39,411 nucleotides of DNA, from contig JASHOA010000011.1 of NCBI GenBank assembly GCA_030041375.1, forward strand, positions 1-39,411. Reading direction: 5' to 3'. A model generated the notes under the pieces. That model saw only the letters and a list, made by a program, of their open reading frames with translations, was not told the DNA's origin and searched no databases. Origin of the DNA: Acetobacteraceae bacterium (GTDB lineage: Bacteria; Pseudomonadota; Alphaproteobacteria; Acetobacterales; Acetobacteraceae). The position numbers and the translations under genes were made by a program. Every line of letters starts with the position of its first letter. Position 1 is the stretch's first letter. This document shows, one piece after another, positions 16,967 to 25,591 of the stretch.

Positions 16967-17478
16967 ACCTGACCCTCGACCGCGTTTCCTCGCCGATCGG
17001 CACGCTTCTCCTGGTGTCCGACGGCGAGGTCCTCTGCCTCCTCGAGTTCGAGGATCACGAAGATCGTCTGCACCGCGCGCTCAGCCGCTTTCACCCCGCC
17101 TGCACACTCACGCCCGGCCACCTCGCCGAGGCCGCCTGCGGGCGCCTCGCCGCTTATTTCGACGGAGATCTGAACGCCCTCGACGGCATCTCCGTCCGCC
17201 CGCACGGCACGGAGTTCCAGCACCGTGTCTGGCAGACATTGCGGCGCATTCCTCCCGGCACCACAACCACCTATGGCGGCCTCGCTGCCGCCATCTCCGC
17301 CCCCCGTTCGAGCCGCGCCGTGGGTCTCGCCAATGGTGCCAACCCGATCGCGATCGTCATTCCATGTCATCGCGTCATCGGCGCCGATGCCAGCCTGACC
17401 GGCTACGGCGGCGGCCTTCACCGCAAGGCTTGGCTGCTGCGCCATGAAGCCGCGAACGCCAAGCCCCCTCTACTTTGA
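16963..17478 (+). CDS. ogt: Methylated-DNA-[protein]-cysteine S-methyltransferase
   Basis: This suicide repair protein transfers the methyl group of O6-methylguanine to its own cysteine. The 171-residue product has the acceptor Cys135 in IPCHRVIG, the DNA-binding stretch RRIPPGTTTTYGGLAAA (about 95-111) and the C-terminal GYGGGLHRKAWLL loop. It begins inside the alkA stop codon (ATGA), so the two repair enzymes are translationally coupled. It lacks the Ada zinc domain, so it is of Ogt type. Confidence 0.94.
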   Translation: MNLTLDRVSSPIGTLLLVSDGEVLCLLEFEDHEDRLHRALSRFHPACTLTPGHLAEAACGRLAAYFDGDLNALDGISVRPHGTEFQHRVWQTLRRIPPGTTTTYGGLAAAISAPRSSRAVGLANGANPIAIVIPCHRVIGADASLTGYGGGLHRKAWLLRHEAANAKPPLL

Positions 17479-17558
17479 TCGGCCGCATTTCGGTCGGCTG
17501 CCGTTTCCAAACCTTCGCTCTTGGCCTATGCTTCTGGAGGTTTGTCCGGGAGAACTAC

Positions 17559-19874
17559 GTGCGCCGCCTCGTTGCTTGCGCCGCCAATTCGTTCGTCACG
17601 GCCGCTCTTCTTGTCGCCCCGTACGCGATTCCGCCGGCTGCCGCGGAGGCCGCGCCGCTGCCGCTCCCACCCATTCCGATTGCCGCGCCCGCGGCGGCTG
17701 CTTCCTGGCCGCACACGCTCACCGAGAATGGCGCCACCGTCACCGTCTATCAGCCGCAGGCCGTCTCGTGGCCAAGCCGGAAAATACTCACCGCCCGCGC
17801 CGCCATCGCCATTCTCCGCCCCGGCCAGTCAACTCCGCTCCTCGGCACCGTCGAGATTTCCCTCACCACGACGACCGACGAAGCCGCCGGCCTGGTACAT
17901 CTCTCCGATCCCCGCTTGCTCGCCACCCACTTTCCCGCCCTCGACACAGCCGCCGCGGCGACACTCGAGGCGAAACTCCGCGCCGCCTTGCCCGCCGCGA
18001 TGCAAACGCGTGCGGTGCCTTTGACCTCCATCCTGCTCAGCCTGAATCAGTCCCCGGTGCCCTCCGTCGCCGTCAACAACACGCCTCCTGTCATCTTTAC
18101 GTCGAGCCGCCCCGCCAGCCTTGTCGTGTTCGACGGCCCGCCCGTGCTCGCCCCGATCACGTCAACCGGCCTTTCCTTCGCCGTCAACACCAACTGGGAC
18201 GTCTTCGTAACGAACAGCACCTGGTACCTGCTGGCGAACGGCCTCTGGCTCTCCGCTCCCGCTGCAACCGGCCCATACATCCCTGTCAGCCACCTCCCGC
18301 CTGCCTTCAATGCGTTGCCCGACACCGCGAACTTCGCCGAGGTGCATAAATTCATCCCCGCCCATCCTCCGCCCTCGCCTGACTTGGTTCCGACCATCTT
18401 CGTCAGCACGAAACCTGCGGAGATCGTCGTCACTGCCGGACCGCCACGCTTCGTGCCGATTCCCCAAACCGGCCTGCAGCGCGTCGAGAACACGGCAAGC
18501 GCGCTCTTCTTCGATCCTGCCCTTGGAAAATTCTACGTGCTTTTCTCCGGTCGCTGGTTCAGCGCGTCCGCTCTCGATGGCCCCTGGACCTTTGCATCCG
18601 ACAAGCTGCCTGCCGATTTCGCTCTGATACCGCCCGCCAACCCCGCAGGCGCAGTGCTCGCCTCCGTGCCTGGCACGGTGCAGGCTGAGGAAGCGGTCCT
18701 GAAGGCGCAGATTCCCACCACCGCGACCCTGAAGCGCGGCTCGGTGCAGCCAACCGTCATCTATTCCGGACCGCCACACTTTGCGCCGATCCCCGGCACG
18801 ACAATGCTCTATGCCGTCAACACCGCCGCCGTCGTGCTGAAGATCGGCCCCAACTACTATGTCTGCCAGAACGGCGCCTGGTTCGTTGGTCCTTCACCCG
18901 CCGGCCCCTGGGCGCTCGCCGACAGCATCCCTCGCGCCATCAGCACCATCCCGGCCGATTTTCCCTACTACAACGTCACCTACGTCCAGGTATACGACGC
19001 AACACTCGCGGCGATCACTTACGGCTATACCGCCGGTTACGTGATGGGCTTCGTTTCCGCGGGCGTGCTCGTCTACGGTACCGGCTACTACTATCCGCCG
19101 GTTGTCATCCCCGGACCGGTTCCGATCTACTATCCGTACCCCTACAGCTACGCGGGCGGCGTCTATTACAATGCCGCAACGGGCGCCTGGGCGCGCGGTG
19201 GCACGATTTATGGCCCCTACGCCACGGCCACCGGCGGCCGGTATTACAATGCGACCACGGGAGCGTGGGCCGCCGGCGGCGCCGTCTATGGTCCCTATGG
19301 CGGGGCTGGCGCCTGGTCTGCCTACAACCCGACCACCGGCAGCTATGCGCATGGCAGCGCCGCCTGGGGCAATGGCACCGGCAGTGCCAATGCGAGCTGG
19401 TACAATGGACGAAGCGGTGTCACCGGTTCGACGAACCAGAACTGGAACGAGTACGGCCGCTGGGGATCGAGCAGCTTTTCTGGCCCCAATCAGACCGTGA
19501 ACACGCAAAGCCGCAGCAACGCCCAAGGCTCGGCCGGCGCCTTCACATCCTCCAGCGGCGCCCAAGGTGCCGGCTATCACAACGCAGCCACCGGTGTTCG
19601 TGGTGGTGCAGCCGAGGGTGCGAACGGAGACGTCTATGCCGGGCGCGACGGCAACGTCTATCGCAACACCGGCAGCGGCTGGCAGAAATGGAGCGGCTCG
19701 GGCTGGAACTCCGTCCAGCCGCCCTCCGGCGCCGGCCGGTTGCAGGGCAGGGGAGGGGGCTCCAGTCTCGGCACCGCCAACTATCAGCAGCTTCAGAGTG
19801 ACCGCCTCGGCCGTGAAGCAGGTAGAGGTGCCTTTGGCGGCGGCTTCCAAGGCGCCGGGCGCTTCCGTCGCTGA
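17559..19874 (+). CDS. Large secreted protein with three ~100-residue repeats and a Tyr/Gly-rich tail
   Basis: From GTG 17559 (GGGAGAA site upstream) the product has 771 residues and a signal peptide (RRLVACAANSFVTAALLVAP). Three related repeats follow, starting near residues 176, 277 and 398; each has a P-x-(V/I)-I/F-x-S start, a GPP-x-(F/L)-x-PI segment, then (Y/F)AVNT or similar, and a W(F/L)-x-(S/G)...(G)P(W/Y) end. A hydrophobic, tyrosine-rich segment (YYYPPVVIPGPVPIYYPY, about 505-530) precedes tandem YYNAATGAW...IYGPY motifs and a Gly/Ser/Gln/Arg-rich end. Similar proteins are sometimes annotated as carbohydrate-binding, but I recognise no proven domain. It is likely exported and anchored or secreted. 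An upstream TTG (17475) overlapping ogt is possible but lacks a site. Confidence 0.75.
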   Translation: MRRLVACAANSFVTAALLVAPYAIPPAAAEAAPLPLPPIPIAAPAAAASWPHTLTENGATVTVYQPQAVSWPSRKILTARAAIAILRPGQSTPLLGTVEISLTTTTDEAAGLVHLSDPRLLATHFPALDTAAAATLEAKLRAALPAAMQTRAVPLTSILLSLNQSPVPSVAVNNTPPVIFTSSRPASLVVFDGPPVLAPITSTGLSFAVNTNWDVFVTNSTWYLLANGLWLSAPAATGPYIPVSHLPPAFNALPDTANFAEVHKFIPAHPPPSPDLVPTIFVSTKPAEIVVTAGPPRFVPIPQTGLQRVENTASALFFDPALGKFYVLFSGRWFSASALDGPWTFASDKLPADFALIPPANPAGAVLASVPGTVQAEEAVLKAQIPTTATLKRGSVQPTVIYSGPPHFAPIPGTTMLYAVNTAAVVLKIGPNYYVCQNGAWFVGPSPAGPWALADSIPRAISTIPADFPYYNVTYVQVYDATLAAITYGYTAGYVMGFVSAGVLVYGTGYYYPPVVIPGPVPIYYPYPYSYAGGVYYNAATGAWARGGTIYGPYATATGGRYYNATTGAWAAGGAVYGPYGGAGAWSAYNPTTGSYAHGSAAWGNGTGSANASWYNGRSGVTGSTNQNWNEYGRWGSSSFSGPNQTVNTQSRSNAQGSAGAFTSSSGAQGAGYHNAATGVRGGAAEGANGDVYAGRDGNVYRNTGSGWQKWSGSGWNSVQPPSGAGRLQGRGGGSSLGTANYQQLQSDRLGREAGRGAFGGGFQGAGRFRR

Positions 19875-19907
19875 TATCCGCTCTCACGGCCCAGCCGTAG
19901 ACATCGC

Positions 19908-20228
19908 ATGATCATTCGTGAATGGCGTGCACGCGCGGCTTTGGCGAGGGCCGATGCTATCCCGCACATTTCCGCGCCGCTCCTGCCGGAACTCAAACGC
20001 CTCCCGGGCTTCCTCGGAGTCCACCTCGCCAGGCGCCGCCTCGACGGTGGCCAGATCGAGTTTCTGGTCCTGACACACTGGCAATCACTGGACGCGATCC
20101 GTGGCTTCGTCGGCGACGACCTGGCGGCGGCGATTGTCGAGCCCGGTGCCGTTGCGCCACTCGCCGATTTCGACTCCTGCGTTCGCCGCTACGAAGTAAT
20201 TGAGGAGATGCCCCACCCTTTCGGGTGA
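19908..20228 (+). CDS. ABM-like (antibiotic biosynthesis monooxygenase fold) protein
   Basis: The 106-residue protein looks like a dimeric alpha-beta barrel of the ABM/YdhR type: MIIREWRARAALARADAI, then LKRLPGFLGVHLARRR, FLVLTHWQSLDAIRGFVGDD and a C-terminal FDSCVRRYEV strand. Members include haem-degrading and quinol monooxygenases and many proteins of unknown role; the key residues of IsdG-type enzymes are not evident. It follows the repeat protein by 33 bases with no obvious ribosome binding site, so the start is moderately certain. Confidence 0.68.
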   Translation: MIIREWRARAALARADAIPHISAPLLPELKRLPGFLGVHLARRRLDGGQIEFLVLTHWQSLDAIRGFVGDDLAAAIVEPGAVAPLADFDSCVRRYEVIEEMPHPFG

Positions 20229-20261
20229 GCGCCCGTCAAAAGAGCCGCCAACCGCCCCCTG

Positions 20262-20879
20262 CTACCCCAGGCTGAGATGGCTGCCGATCAGTGCGTGCAG
20301 CTCGCGCCGTGTCGCCGGATCGTCCCGGAAAACTCCCAGCATCCGGCTCGTCACCATTCCCACTCCCGGCTTGTGCACGCCGCGCGTGGACATGCATTGG
20401 TGCTCCGCCTCGATCACCACCGCAACTCCGCGCGGCTGCAGCACCTCGTTGATGGTGTTTGCGATCTGCGCCGTCAGCTTCTCCTGTATCTGCAGCCGCC
20501 TCGCATAGGCCTCCACCACCCGCGCGAGCTTGCTGATTCCAACGACACGTCGCCCCGGCAGATAAGCGACGTGCGCCTTGCCGACGATCGGCAGCATGTG
20601 GTGCTCGCAATGACTCTCAATGCGGATGTCACGCAGCAGAACGATCTCGTCGTAGCCGTCCGTCTCTTCGAAAGTCCGTTCCAGAACCGCAACCGGATCG
20701 ACCTCGTAGCCGGCGAAGAACTCCTCGTAGGCCCTGACCACGCGCCCGGGCGTGTCAAGCAGCCCCTCCCGCCCCGGGTCCTCGCCCGCCCAGCGCAGCA
20801 GCACGCGCACGGCCTCCTCGGCCTCTTCCCGGCTCGGCCGAACGGGCGTCTCACCACTAACAGCAGTCAGAACGTTCAC
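20262..20879 (-). CDS. folE: GTP cyclohydrolase I
   Basis: FolE converts GTP to 7,8-dihydroneopterin triphosphate, the first step of tetrahydrofolate synthesis. The 205-residue product contains the zinc ligands Cys91 and His94 in [18 protein letters not shown] and Cys162 in [12 protein letters not shown], plus [12 protein letters not shown] 20879 is preferred over an upstream TTG because AGAGGA lies nine bases before it. It converges on the ABM-like gene (33-base gap) and lies about 100 bases after apaG in the same direction, so a metZ-apaG-folE transcript is possible. Confidence 0.95.
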   Translation of the reverse strand: MNVLTAVSGETPVRPSREEAEEAVRVLLRWAGEDPGREGLLDTPGRVVRAYEEFFAGYEVDPVAVLERTFEETDGYDEIVLLRDIRIESHCEHHMLPIVGKAHVAYLPGRRVVGISKLARVVEAYARRLQIQEKLTAQIANTINEVLQPRGVAVVIEAEHQCMSTRGVHKPGVGMVTSRMLGVFRDDPATRRELHALIGSHLSLG

Positions 20880-20927
20880 GGATGGGTTTCCTCTTTCCCG
20901 AATCAACGATCGAAGCCTCGCTCACCC

Positions 20928-20939
20928 CACAATATTGTG
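20928..20939. promoter_or_regulatory. 12-base palindrome upstream of folE
   Basis: CACAATATTGTG is a perfect palindrome in an otherwise GC-rich 100-base gap, 49 bases before the folE start. The AT core could supply a -10 (TATTGT on the minus strand) or an operator. Sequence symmetry is the only evidence. Confidence 0.3.
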
Positions 20940-20980
20940 TCCATGCCCCCCTGAGGCAACCCGACCCCGCTGTTCCGGTT

Positions 20981-21385
20981 TCAGTGCACGCGCCGGTCCT
21001 GGTGCGGGCTGTCCAGGCTGAAGGTCGGAATGGCCACGTCGAACGATTCGCCCGAGGCAGCCACCAACATGTGATACGCCCCCGTCATGAATCCTGACGG
21101 CGTCTCGAGCGGTGTCCCCGAGGTGTATTCGAACGCTTCTCCCGGCTCCAGCAGTGGCTGTTCACCCACCACCCCCGCACCGTGCACATGCTGCACGCGC
21201 CCATGCGCGTCCGTGATCTGCCAGGTCCGGCGCAGAAGCTGTACCGCAACCTCCCCTCGGTTCTCGATCTTCACCCGATACGCCCAAACAAAGTGGTTCG
21301 CCTCGGGCTCCGACTGGTCCTCGAGGTAGAACGGATGCACGCTCACCCGGATGCCGCGCGTCGTCTGCGAATAATCTCCCGCCAT
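20981..21385 (-). CDS. apaG: ApaG protein
   Basis: ApaG is a small beta-sandwich (DUF525) protein linked to Co2+/Mg2+ resistance in enterobacteria, with unclear biochemistry. The 134-residue product shows the full family pattern: RGIRVSVHPFYLEDQSEP, HFVWAYRVKIENRGEVAVQL, RTWQITDAHGRVQHVHGAG, VVGEQPLLEPGEAFEYTSG and GFMTGAYHMLVAASGE. ATG 21385 has a GGGAGCG site seven bases upstream. It follows metZ in the same direction after 58 bases. Confidence 0.95.
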   Translation of the reverse strand: MAGDYSQTTRGIRVSVHPFYLEDQSEPEANHFVWAYRVKIENRGEVAVQLLRRTWQITDAHGRVQHVHGAGVVGEQPLLEPGEAFEYTSGTPLETPSGFMTGAYHMLVAASGESFDVAIPTFSLDSPHQDRRVH

Positions 21386-21443
21386 CGTTCGCTCCCAGCC
21401 TCCGATCAAACGCCCGCGCGCCGGTTCCTGTCCAGACCGGCCC

Positions 21444-22646
21444 TCACGCCGCTGCTCGTTCTCGCCATCCGGCAGCGAGCGCCTCCCCGAGATCCGCCTC
21501 CAGATCGGCCGCATCCTCGAGCCCGACCGAGAGCCGGATGACCGAATCGGTGATGCCAAGCCGCGCCCGCTCCGCCGCGCCGATCTTCAAATGCGTCGTT
21601 GTCGCCGGGTGCGTCGCAAGCGACTTCGCATCACCCAGATTGTTCGCAATCGCAATCAACCTGAGCGCATTCAACACCGCGAAGGCCGTCCTCTTTCCTC
21701 CCTTCACCGCGAAGCTGACCACCGTTCCCCCGCCCAGCATCTGTGCACGCGCCAGCCGCTCGTGCGGATGATCGGCTCGGAACGGATACCACACCCGCGC
21801 CACCTCCGCCCGCGCCGCCAGGAAATCGGCAATCCGGGCCGCCGTCCGCTCCGCCGCCGGAACCCTGAGCGAGAGTGTTTCCAGTCCCTTCAACAGCACC
21901 CAGGCGTTGAACGGCGAAAGCGTCCCTCCGGTGTTGCGCAGGAAGGGATGCAGCGTCCCCTCGACCCACTCCTTCCGACCCAGCACCGCTCCGCCCAGCA
22001 CCCGTCCCTGGCCGTCGATGTGTTTGGTCGCCGAATAGACGACGACATCCGCCCCAAGAGCCAGCGGCTTCTGCAAGAGCGGCGTCGCAAAAACATTGTC
22101 CACCACCACGATCGCACCCGCCCCGTGCGCCAGCCGCGCCACCGCCGGAAGATCGATGATCTCCAGCATCGGGTTCGACGGCGTCTCGAGGAGAACCAAT
22201 GCCGTCGGCCGGGAAAGCGCCGCTGCCCAACCGTCAAGGTTCGTCCCGTCCACAAATTCCGTTTCGATTCCGTATTTTGGCAGCAACGTCGAGACGATCC
22301 AGTGGCAGCCGCCGAACAGTGCTCGTGAGGCCACCACCCGTTCCCCGCTCTTCAGCCCCGCGAACAGTGCCGCGTGCACCGCCGCCATGCCGCTCGCCGT
22401 CACCCGGCACGCTTCTGCGCCTTCCAGCAGGGCGAGCCGCGTCTCCAGCACCGAGAGTGTCGGGTTGGCAAAGCGGCTGTACTGGTAATGGTCGGCCGTG
22501 CCTTCGAAAGTTGCCTCGGCCTCCTCGGCACTTTCATAGACGAATCCCGAGGTCAGATAGAGCGCCTCGGCGGTCTCGGCAAACTGGCTGCGCCTGACCC
22601 CGCCATGTACGAGTGCAGTCGCGGGAGCGAAGGTCGGATTCGTCAT
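21444..22646 (-). CDS. metZ: O-succinylhomoserine sulfhydrylase
   Basis: MetZ makes homocysteine from O-succinylhomoserine and sulfide with pyridoxal phosphate. The 400-residue protein has the Cys/Met metabolism PLP fold; Lys208 in SATKHIDGQGR is the cofactor lysine, YQYSRFANPT and ASGMAAVHAAL contribute to the active site, and LETPSNPMLEI follows the family. GQGRVLGGAVLG is characteristic of MetZ rather than cystathionine enzymes. ATG 22646 is chosen over TTG 22664. A SAM-II riboswitch in the leader links expression to S-adenosylmethionine, which fits a methionine-synthesis role. Confidence 0.93.
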   Translation of the reverse strand: MTNPTFAPATALVHGGVRRSQFAETAEALYLTSGFVYESAEEAEATFEGTADHYQYSRFANPTLSVLETRLALLEGAEACRVTASGMAAVHAALFAGLKSGERVVASRALFGGCHWIVSTLLPKYGIETEFVDGTNLDGWAAALSRPTALVLLETPSNPMLEIIDLPAVARLAHGAGAIVVVDNVFATPLLQKPLALGADVVVYSATKHIDGQGRVLGGAVLGRKEWVEGTLHPFLRNTGGTLSPFNAWVLLKGLETLSLRVPAAERTAARIADFLAARAEVARVWYPFRADHPHERLARAQMLGGGTVVSFAVKGGKRTAFAVLNALRLIAIANNLGDAKSLATHPATTTHLKIGAAERARLGITDSVIRLSVGLEDAADLEADLGEALAAGWRERAAA

Positions 22647-22710
22647 CGAAGCGGGCCCTTTCAAACCGGCCCGGCCTGGAATGCCGCGGTGCGGTCGTTT
22701 CCCGCCGCCG

Positions 22711-22780
22711 CACCCCGGGCCTCTTTAGCGCGTTTCTTTCACCTCGCCGCAAGCCGGCCGGACAAATCACGAGGGGCGGA
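22711..22780 (-). promoter_or_regulatory. SAM-II riboswitch in the metZ leader
   Basis: Read on the minus strand, the leader contains CGTGATTTG, then CCGGCCGGCTTGCGGCGAGG, GTGAAAGAAACGCGCTAAA and GAGGCCCGGGG in that order. This matches the SAM-II consensus: conserved GUGAUUUG, the GGCUUGC stem, the A-rich AAA...CGCUAAA loop and the pairing GGCC element that closes the H-type pseudoknot. It lies between a plausible promoter (22796-22824) and ATG 22646. SAM binding in this class sequesters the ribosome binding region and lowers expression. The edges are approximate. Confidence 0.9.
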
Positions 22781-22795
22781 CCGCCGCCGCCGCCA

Positions 22796-22824
22796 CGCTT
22801 ACGGCCCGCCGATTGCGCAGTCAA
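22796..22824 (-). promoter_or_regulatory. Promoter of the metZ transcript
   Basis: On the minus strand TTGACT (22819-22824) and TAAGCG (22796-22801) are 17 bases apart. The start site would fall near 22789, just upstream of the riboswitch, which supports the call. The -35 lies inside the spacer of the opposing tRNA promoter. Confidence 0.5.
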
Positions 22825-22841
22825 CCCGCCTTTCCTATAAA
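22813..22841 (+). promoter_or_regulatory. Promoter of tRNA-Gly
   Basis: TTGCGC (22813-22818) and TATAAA (22836-22841) are 17 bases apart, and the mature tRNA begins 12 bases after the -10. The element overlaps the divergent metZ promoter. Confidence 0.55.
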
Positions 22842-22852
22842 GACACGACATC

Positions 22853-22926
22853 GCGGGTGTAGTTCAATGGCAGAACGGCAGCTTCCCAAGCTGCACACGG
22901 GGGTTCGATTCCCCTCACCCGCTCCA
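22853..22926 (+). tRNA. tRNA-Gly (anticodon CCC)
   Basis: The acceptor arms GCGGGTG (22853-22859) and CACCCGC (22916-22922) pair perfectly. The anticodon stem GCAGC/GCTGC encloses the loop TTCCCAA, giving anticodon CCC, and the T arm carries GGTTCGATTCC. The discriminator T and a genome-encoded CCA (22924-22926) complete the 74-base gene. It is transcribed away from metZ. Confidence 0.97.
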
Positions 22927-23057
22927 ACATCCTCGTGTGCTCACCCGCTCGGCTCACCCCTACGGGCCTTCGCGGGCACCCCCCCACATCAGCATCTCCC
23001 GCGCCTCGTCCCGTTCGCTCCGTCCCACTCGCCCTGAAATCGCCCGCAGTCACGCTC

Positions 23058-23870
23058 TCAGGCGAGCCAGCGCTTGCGTCGCTTGTAGTGCTTGACGTCG
23101 CGATAGCTCTTGCGTCCCTCGCCGCCCAGGCCGAGATAGAATTCCTTTACATCCGCATTCTGCCGCAACGCCGCTGCGGGTCCGTCCAGAACGACACGCC
23201 CGCTCTCCAGGATGTAGCCATAGCCGGCGAAACGGAGCGCGATATTGGCGTTCTGCTCGGCCAGCAGAACCGCCAGACCCTCCTCGCGATTGAGGCTCCG
23301 CGTGATCTCGAAAATCTCCTCGACGAGCTGCGGGGCAAGCCCCATCGACGGCTCGTCGAGCAGGATCAGCTTCGGGCGCGACATCAACGCCCGGCCGATC
23401 GCGATCATCTGCTGCTCGCCACCCGAGGTATAGCCCGCCTGCGCATACCGCCGTTCCTTGAGGCGCGGGAAGTGGAGATAGACATGCTCGAGATCGCGCG
23501 CGATTCCACCCCGCCCGTCGCGCCGCGTGAAGGCGCCAGTGAGCAGATTCTCTTCTACCGTCAAATGCTGGAACACGTGGCGGCCTTCCATCACCTGGAC
23601 CACGCCGCGCCGTACGAGGTCGCTCGGCGACAGCCGGTCCACGCGCTCGCCCCGGAACTCGACGCTCCCCTTGGTGACCTCGCCGCGCTCTGCGCGGAGC
23701 AGGTTGGAGATCGCTTTCAGCGTCGTCGTCTTGCCGGCACCATTGGCACCGAGAAGGGCGACGATGCCTCCCTCTGGTACGGCAAGCGAGACGCCTTTCA
23801 GCACCAGGATGACGTGGTCGTAGATGACCTCGACATTGTTCACCCTGAGGAGAGAGCCCGGCTCACTCAC
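23058..23870 (-). CDS. livF: Branched-chain-type ABC transporter ATP-binding protein LivF
   Basis: The 270-residue ATPase is one of two that power a HAAT-family importer. It shows Walker A GANGAGKTT, the Q-loop region, signature SGGEQQMIAIGRALM and Walker B LILLDEPSMGLAP, and the LivF-typical RGVVQVMEGRHVFQHLTVEEN. GTG 23870 has AGAGGA eight bases upstream and is preferred over TTG 23894. It is the last gene of the ligase-livGHM-substrate-binding operon, separated from the substrate-binding gene by a 254-base stretch with two palindromes. The C-terminus ends in a basic tail (YKRRKRWLA). Confidence 0.92.
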   Translation of the reverse strand: MSEPGSLLRVNNVEVIYDHVILVLKGVSLAVPEGGIVALLGANGAGKTTTLKAISNLLRAERGEVTKGSVEFRGERVDRLSPSDLVRRGVVQVMEGRHVFQHLTVEENLLTGAFTRRDGRGGIARDLEHVYLHFPRLKERRYAQAGYTSGGEQQMIAIGRALMSRPKLILLDEPSMGLAPQLVEEIFEITRSLNREEGLAVLLAEQNANIALRFAGYGYILESGRVVLDGPAAALRQNADVKEFYLGLGGEGRKSYRDVKHYKRRKRWLA

Positions 23871-23937
23871 ATTCGGTATCCTCTCGCGGAGCAAGGCGAT
23901 CCGCGAAGCGCAACCTCATCGAGGCGCTGAATGCTCA

Positions 23938-24041
23938 CTAGAGCGGACCGTGCTTGAATGGAATCGCTCCATGATTCCAGGAACCCGTGAATCCGCTCGG
24001 TCAGACAAGAGAGAGCGTGTCCAGTCAAGCTGAACACGCTC
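23938..24041. repeat. Two adjacent palindromes in the livK-livF intergenic region
   Basis: The first runs from CTAGAGCG (23938-23945) to CCGCTC: GAGCGGA (23941-23947) pairs with TCCGCTC (23992-23998), with an internal TGGAATC/GATTCCA hairpin (23959-23965 and 23973-23979). The second has GAGCGTGT (24013-24020) and ACACGCTC (24034-24041) as perfect arms. Located after the substrate-binding gene within the operon, they may stabilise the upstream message or lower livF read-through. They resemble REP or MITE-like intergenic elements. Confidence 0.6.
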
Positions 24042-24124
24042 CAAGATAGAAAGCGAGCACCCACTTCTGTGGAAAGCCGGCACTCGCCTCTCAACGCAAC
24101 GGTCGAGATCACGTCCGCAGGAGG

Positions 24125-25462
24125 CTACCGGGAGGCATGCACCTCAGCACAGTTGACCGGCGTGATGTTGTTCTCTTTCGCGTACTGCATCGCCGACTCC
24201 TTGTACATCTCGCGCAGGAATGTCCGGTCAGGCACGATCCAGCCGGTAATCATGTGCCAGGTCTTCCCGTCCCACTGTGAGATGCGAACGTTCCCGTTGC
24301 CCTCATGATCTTCACAAGAGAGGTGAATCGGCGTCACCAGGCCCTCTCCGCCCAGCGCCTTGATCTGCGCATCGGTCAGATCGAGATTCTCCAGGCCCCA
24401 GCGCACCTGCTCCCCGGTCAAGGGCTTGTCCCCGAACTTCTTCTGCGCGGTACGGAGCGCCGCCATGTCGTAGATCGCATTGATCACGCCACGATCATAA
24501 AGCGGACCGCCGACGCTGCTTTTCGTTCCGTGCCCGTGCCCCTTGTCATAGACATACTTGAGGATGTCCTGGATCACCGGGTAGTTCGCACCCACGCCGT
24601 GGAACTCCGCCGCCTTGTATCCCTTCGCGGCCATCCCCGCCGGTTCGACGTCCGGGTTGTCCCCCGACCACCAGATGCCGATGAAATGGTCCATCGGATA
24701 GCCGACCGAGGCCGCATCCTTGATCGCGGTCGAGTTCATGACCCCCCAACCCCACATCAGCACATAATCAGGATTCGCCTGATGAATTTGCAACCAGGTC
24801 GCCTGCTGGTCGATGCCCGGAGAGTTCACGGCATAGCCGGTGAAGATATAGCCGTACCTCGCCGCCAGCGCCTTCAGGGTCGGTATCGGTTCCTTGCCAT
24901 AGGCGGCATTCAGATAGACCAGGGCAATCTTCTTGCCCTTGAGCTTGTCCATCCCCCCGACCTGCGAGCCGATGTACTCGATGATCGCATCGGCGCCCGC
25001 CCAGTACGTCACCGGGAACGTGAAGACATAGCGAAACACCGGGCCATAGCTCGCATCGGCGCGGCCATAGCCCATCGAGACCACCGGGATCTTGTCAGCG
25101 GTCGCTCGGCCGATCAGCGCGTACGTGATGCCGGTCGAAAGCGGGTCGACCAGCGATGCACCCGTCGGCGGATGATTCTTCAACCGCTCGTAGCACTCGA
25201 CACCGCGGTCGTTGTTGTAGCCGGTCTCGCACTCCTCATACGTGATCTTGATGCCGTTGACGCCACCATCGCGCGCATTGATCATGTCGAGATAGTCGGC
25301 GTAGCCGTTCGCGAACGGAATGCCATCAGGCGCATAAGGCCCGGTTCGATACACCAGCCTCGGGATGAACTGCTCGTTCTGGGCGAACACGGGCCCGCCC
25401 CCGGTTGCCCAACCGATCGCCCCGGTCAACGCTAGTCCGACAGCCAACTTCCGTAGTTTCAT
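24125..25462 (-). CDS. livK: Branched-chain-type ABC transporter substrate-binding protein
   Basis: The 445-residue protein begins with a signal peptide (MKLRKLAVGLALTGAIG, cleavage probably after GPVFA) and has the two-lobe periplasmic binding fold of the Peripla_BP_6 family. It is longer than classical LivK (about 370) and of the type with paired cysteines (YEECETGYNNDRGVECYERL), commonly found next to acyl-CoA ligases. The ligand is probably not leucine; hydrophobic or aromatic acids are more likely given the operon's ligase. ATG 25462 has a purine-rich GGAGGGGGCG directly upstream. Confidence 0.88.
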   Translation of the reverse strand: MKLRKLAVGLALTGAIGWATGGGPVFAQNEQFIPRLVYRTGPYAPDGIPFANGYADYLDMINARDGGVNGIKITYEECETGYNNDRGVECYERLKNHPPTGASLVDPLSTGITYALIGRATADKIPVVSMGYGRADASYGPVFRYVFTFPVTYWAGADAIIEYIGSQVGGMDKLKGKKIALVYLNAAYGKEPIPTLKALAARYGYIFTGYAVNSPGIDQQATWLQIHQANPDYVLMWGWGVMNSTAIKDAASVGYPMDHFIGIWWSGDNPDVEPAGMAAKGYKAAEFHGVGANYPVIQDILKYVYDKGHGHGTKSSVGGPLYDRGVINAIYDMAALRTAQKKFGDKPLTGEQVRWGLENLDLTDAQIKALGGEGLVTPIHLSCEDHEGNGNVRISQWDGKTWHMITGWIVPDRTFLREMYKESAMQYAKENNITPVNCAEVHASR

Positions 25463-25591
25463 CGCCCCCTCCGCAAAAATCCGCCTGCTGCGACGCTGCG
25501 CAACGCGCGCGCCCGGCGGTATTGATCGCGCTTGGCTAGCACACGTCCGAGGTGCCCGCAAATGCAACCGTCGCACCCTGCCAGCCGGGCC

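Noticed and set aside
17475-17558. TTG start of the large secreted protein overlapping the ogt stop
   Set aside because: It would put 28 extra residues before the signal peptide, whereas GTG 17559 has a ribosome binding site and starts the signal peptide directly.
24305-25435. 376-codon plus-strand frame opposite the substrate-binding protein
   Set aside because: Antisense shadow of a well-supported gene; no ribosome binding site or recognisable domain.
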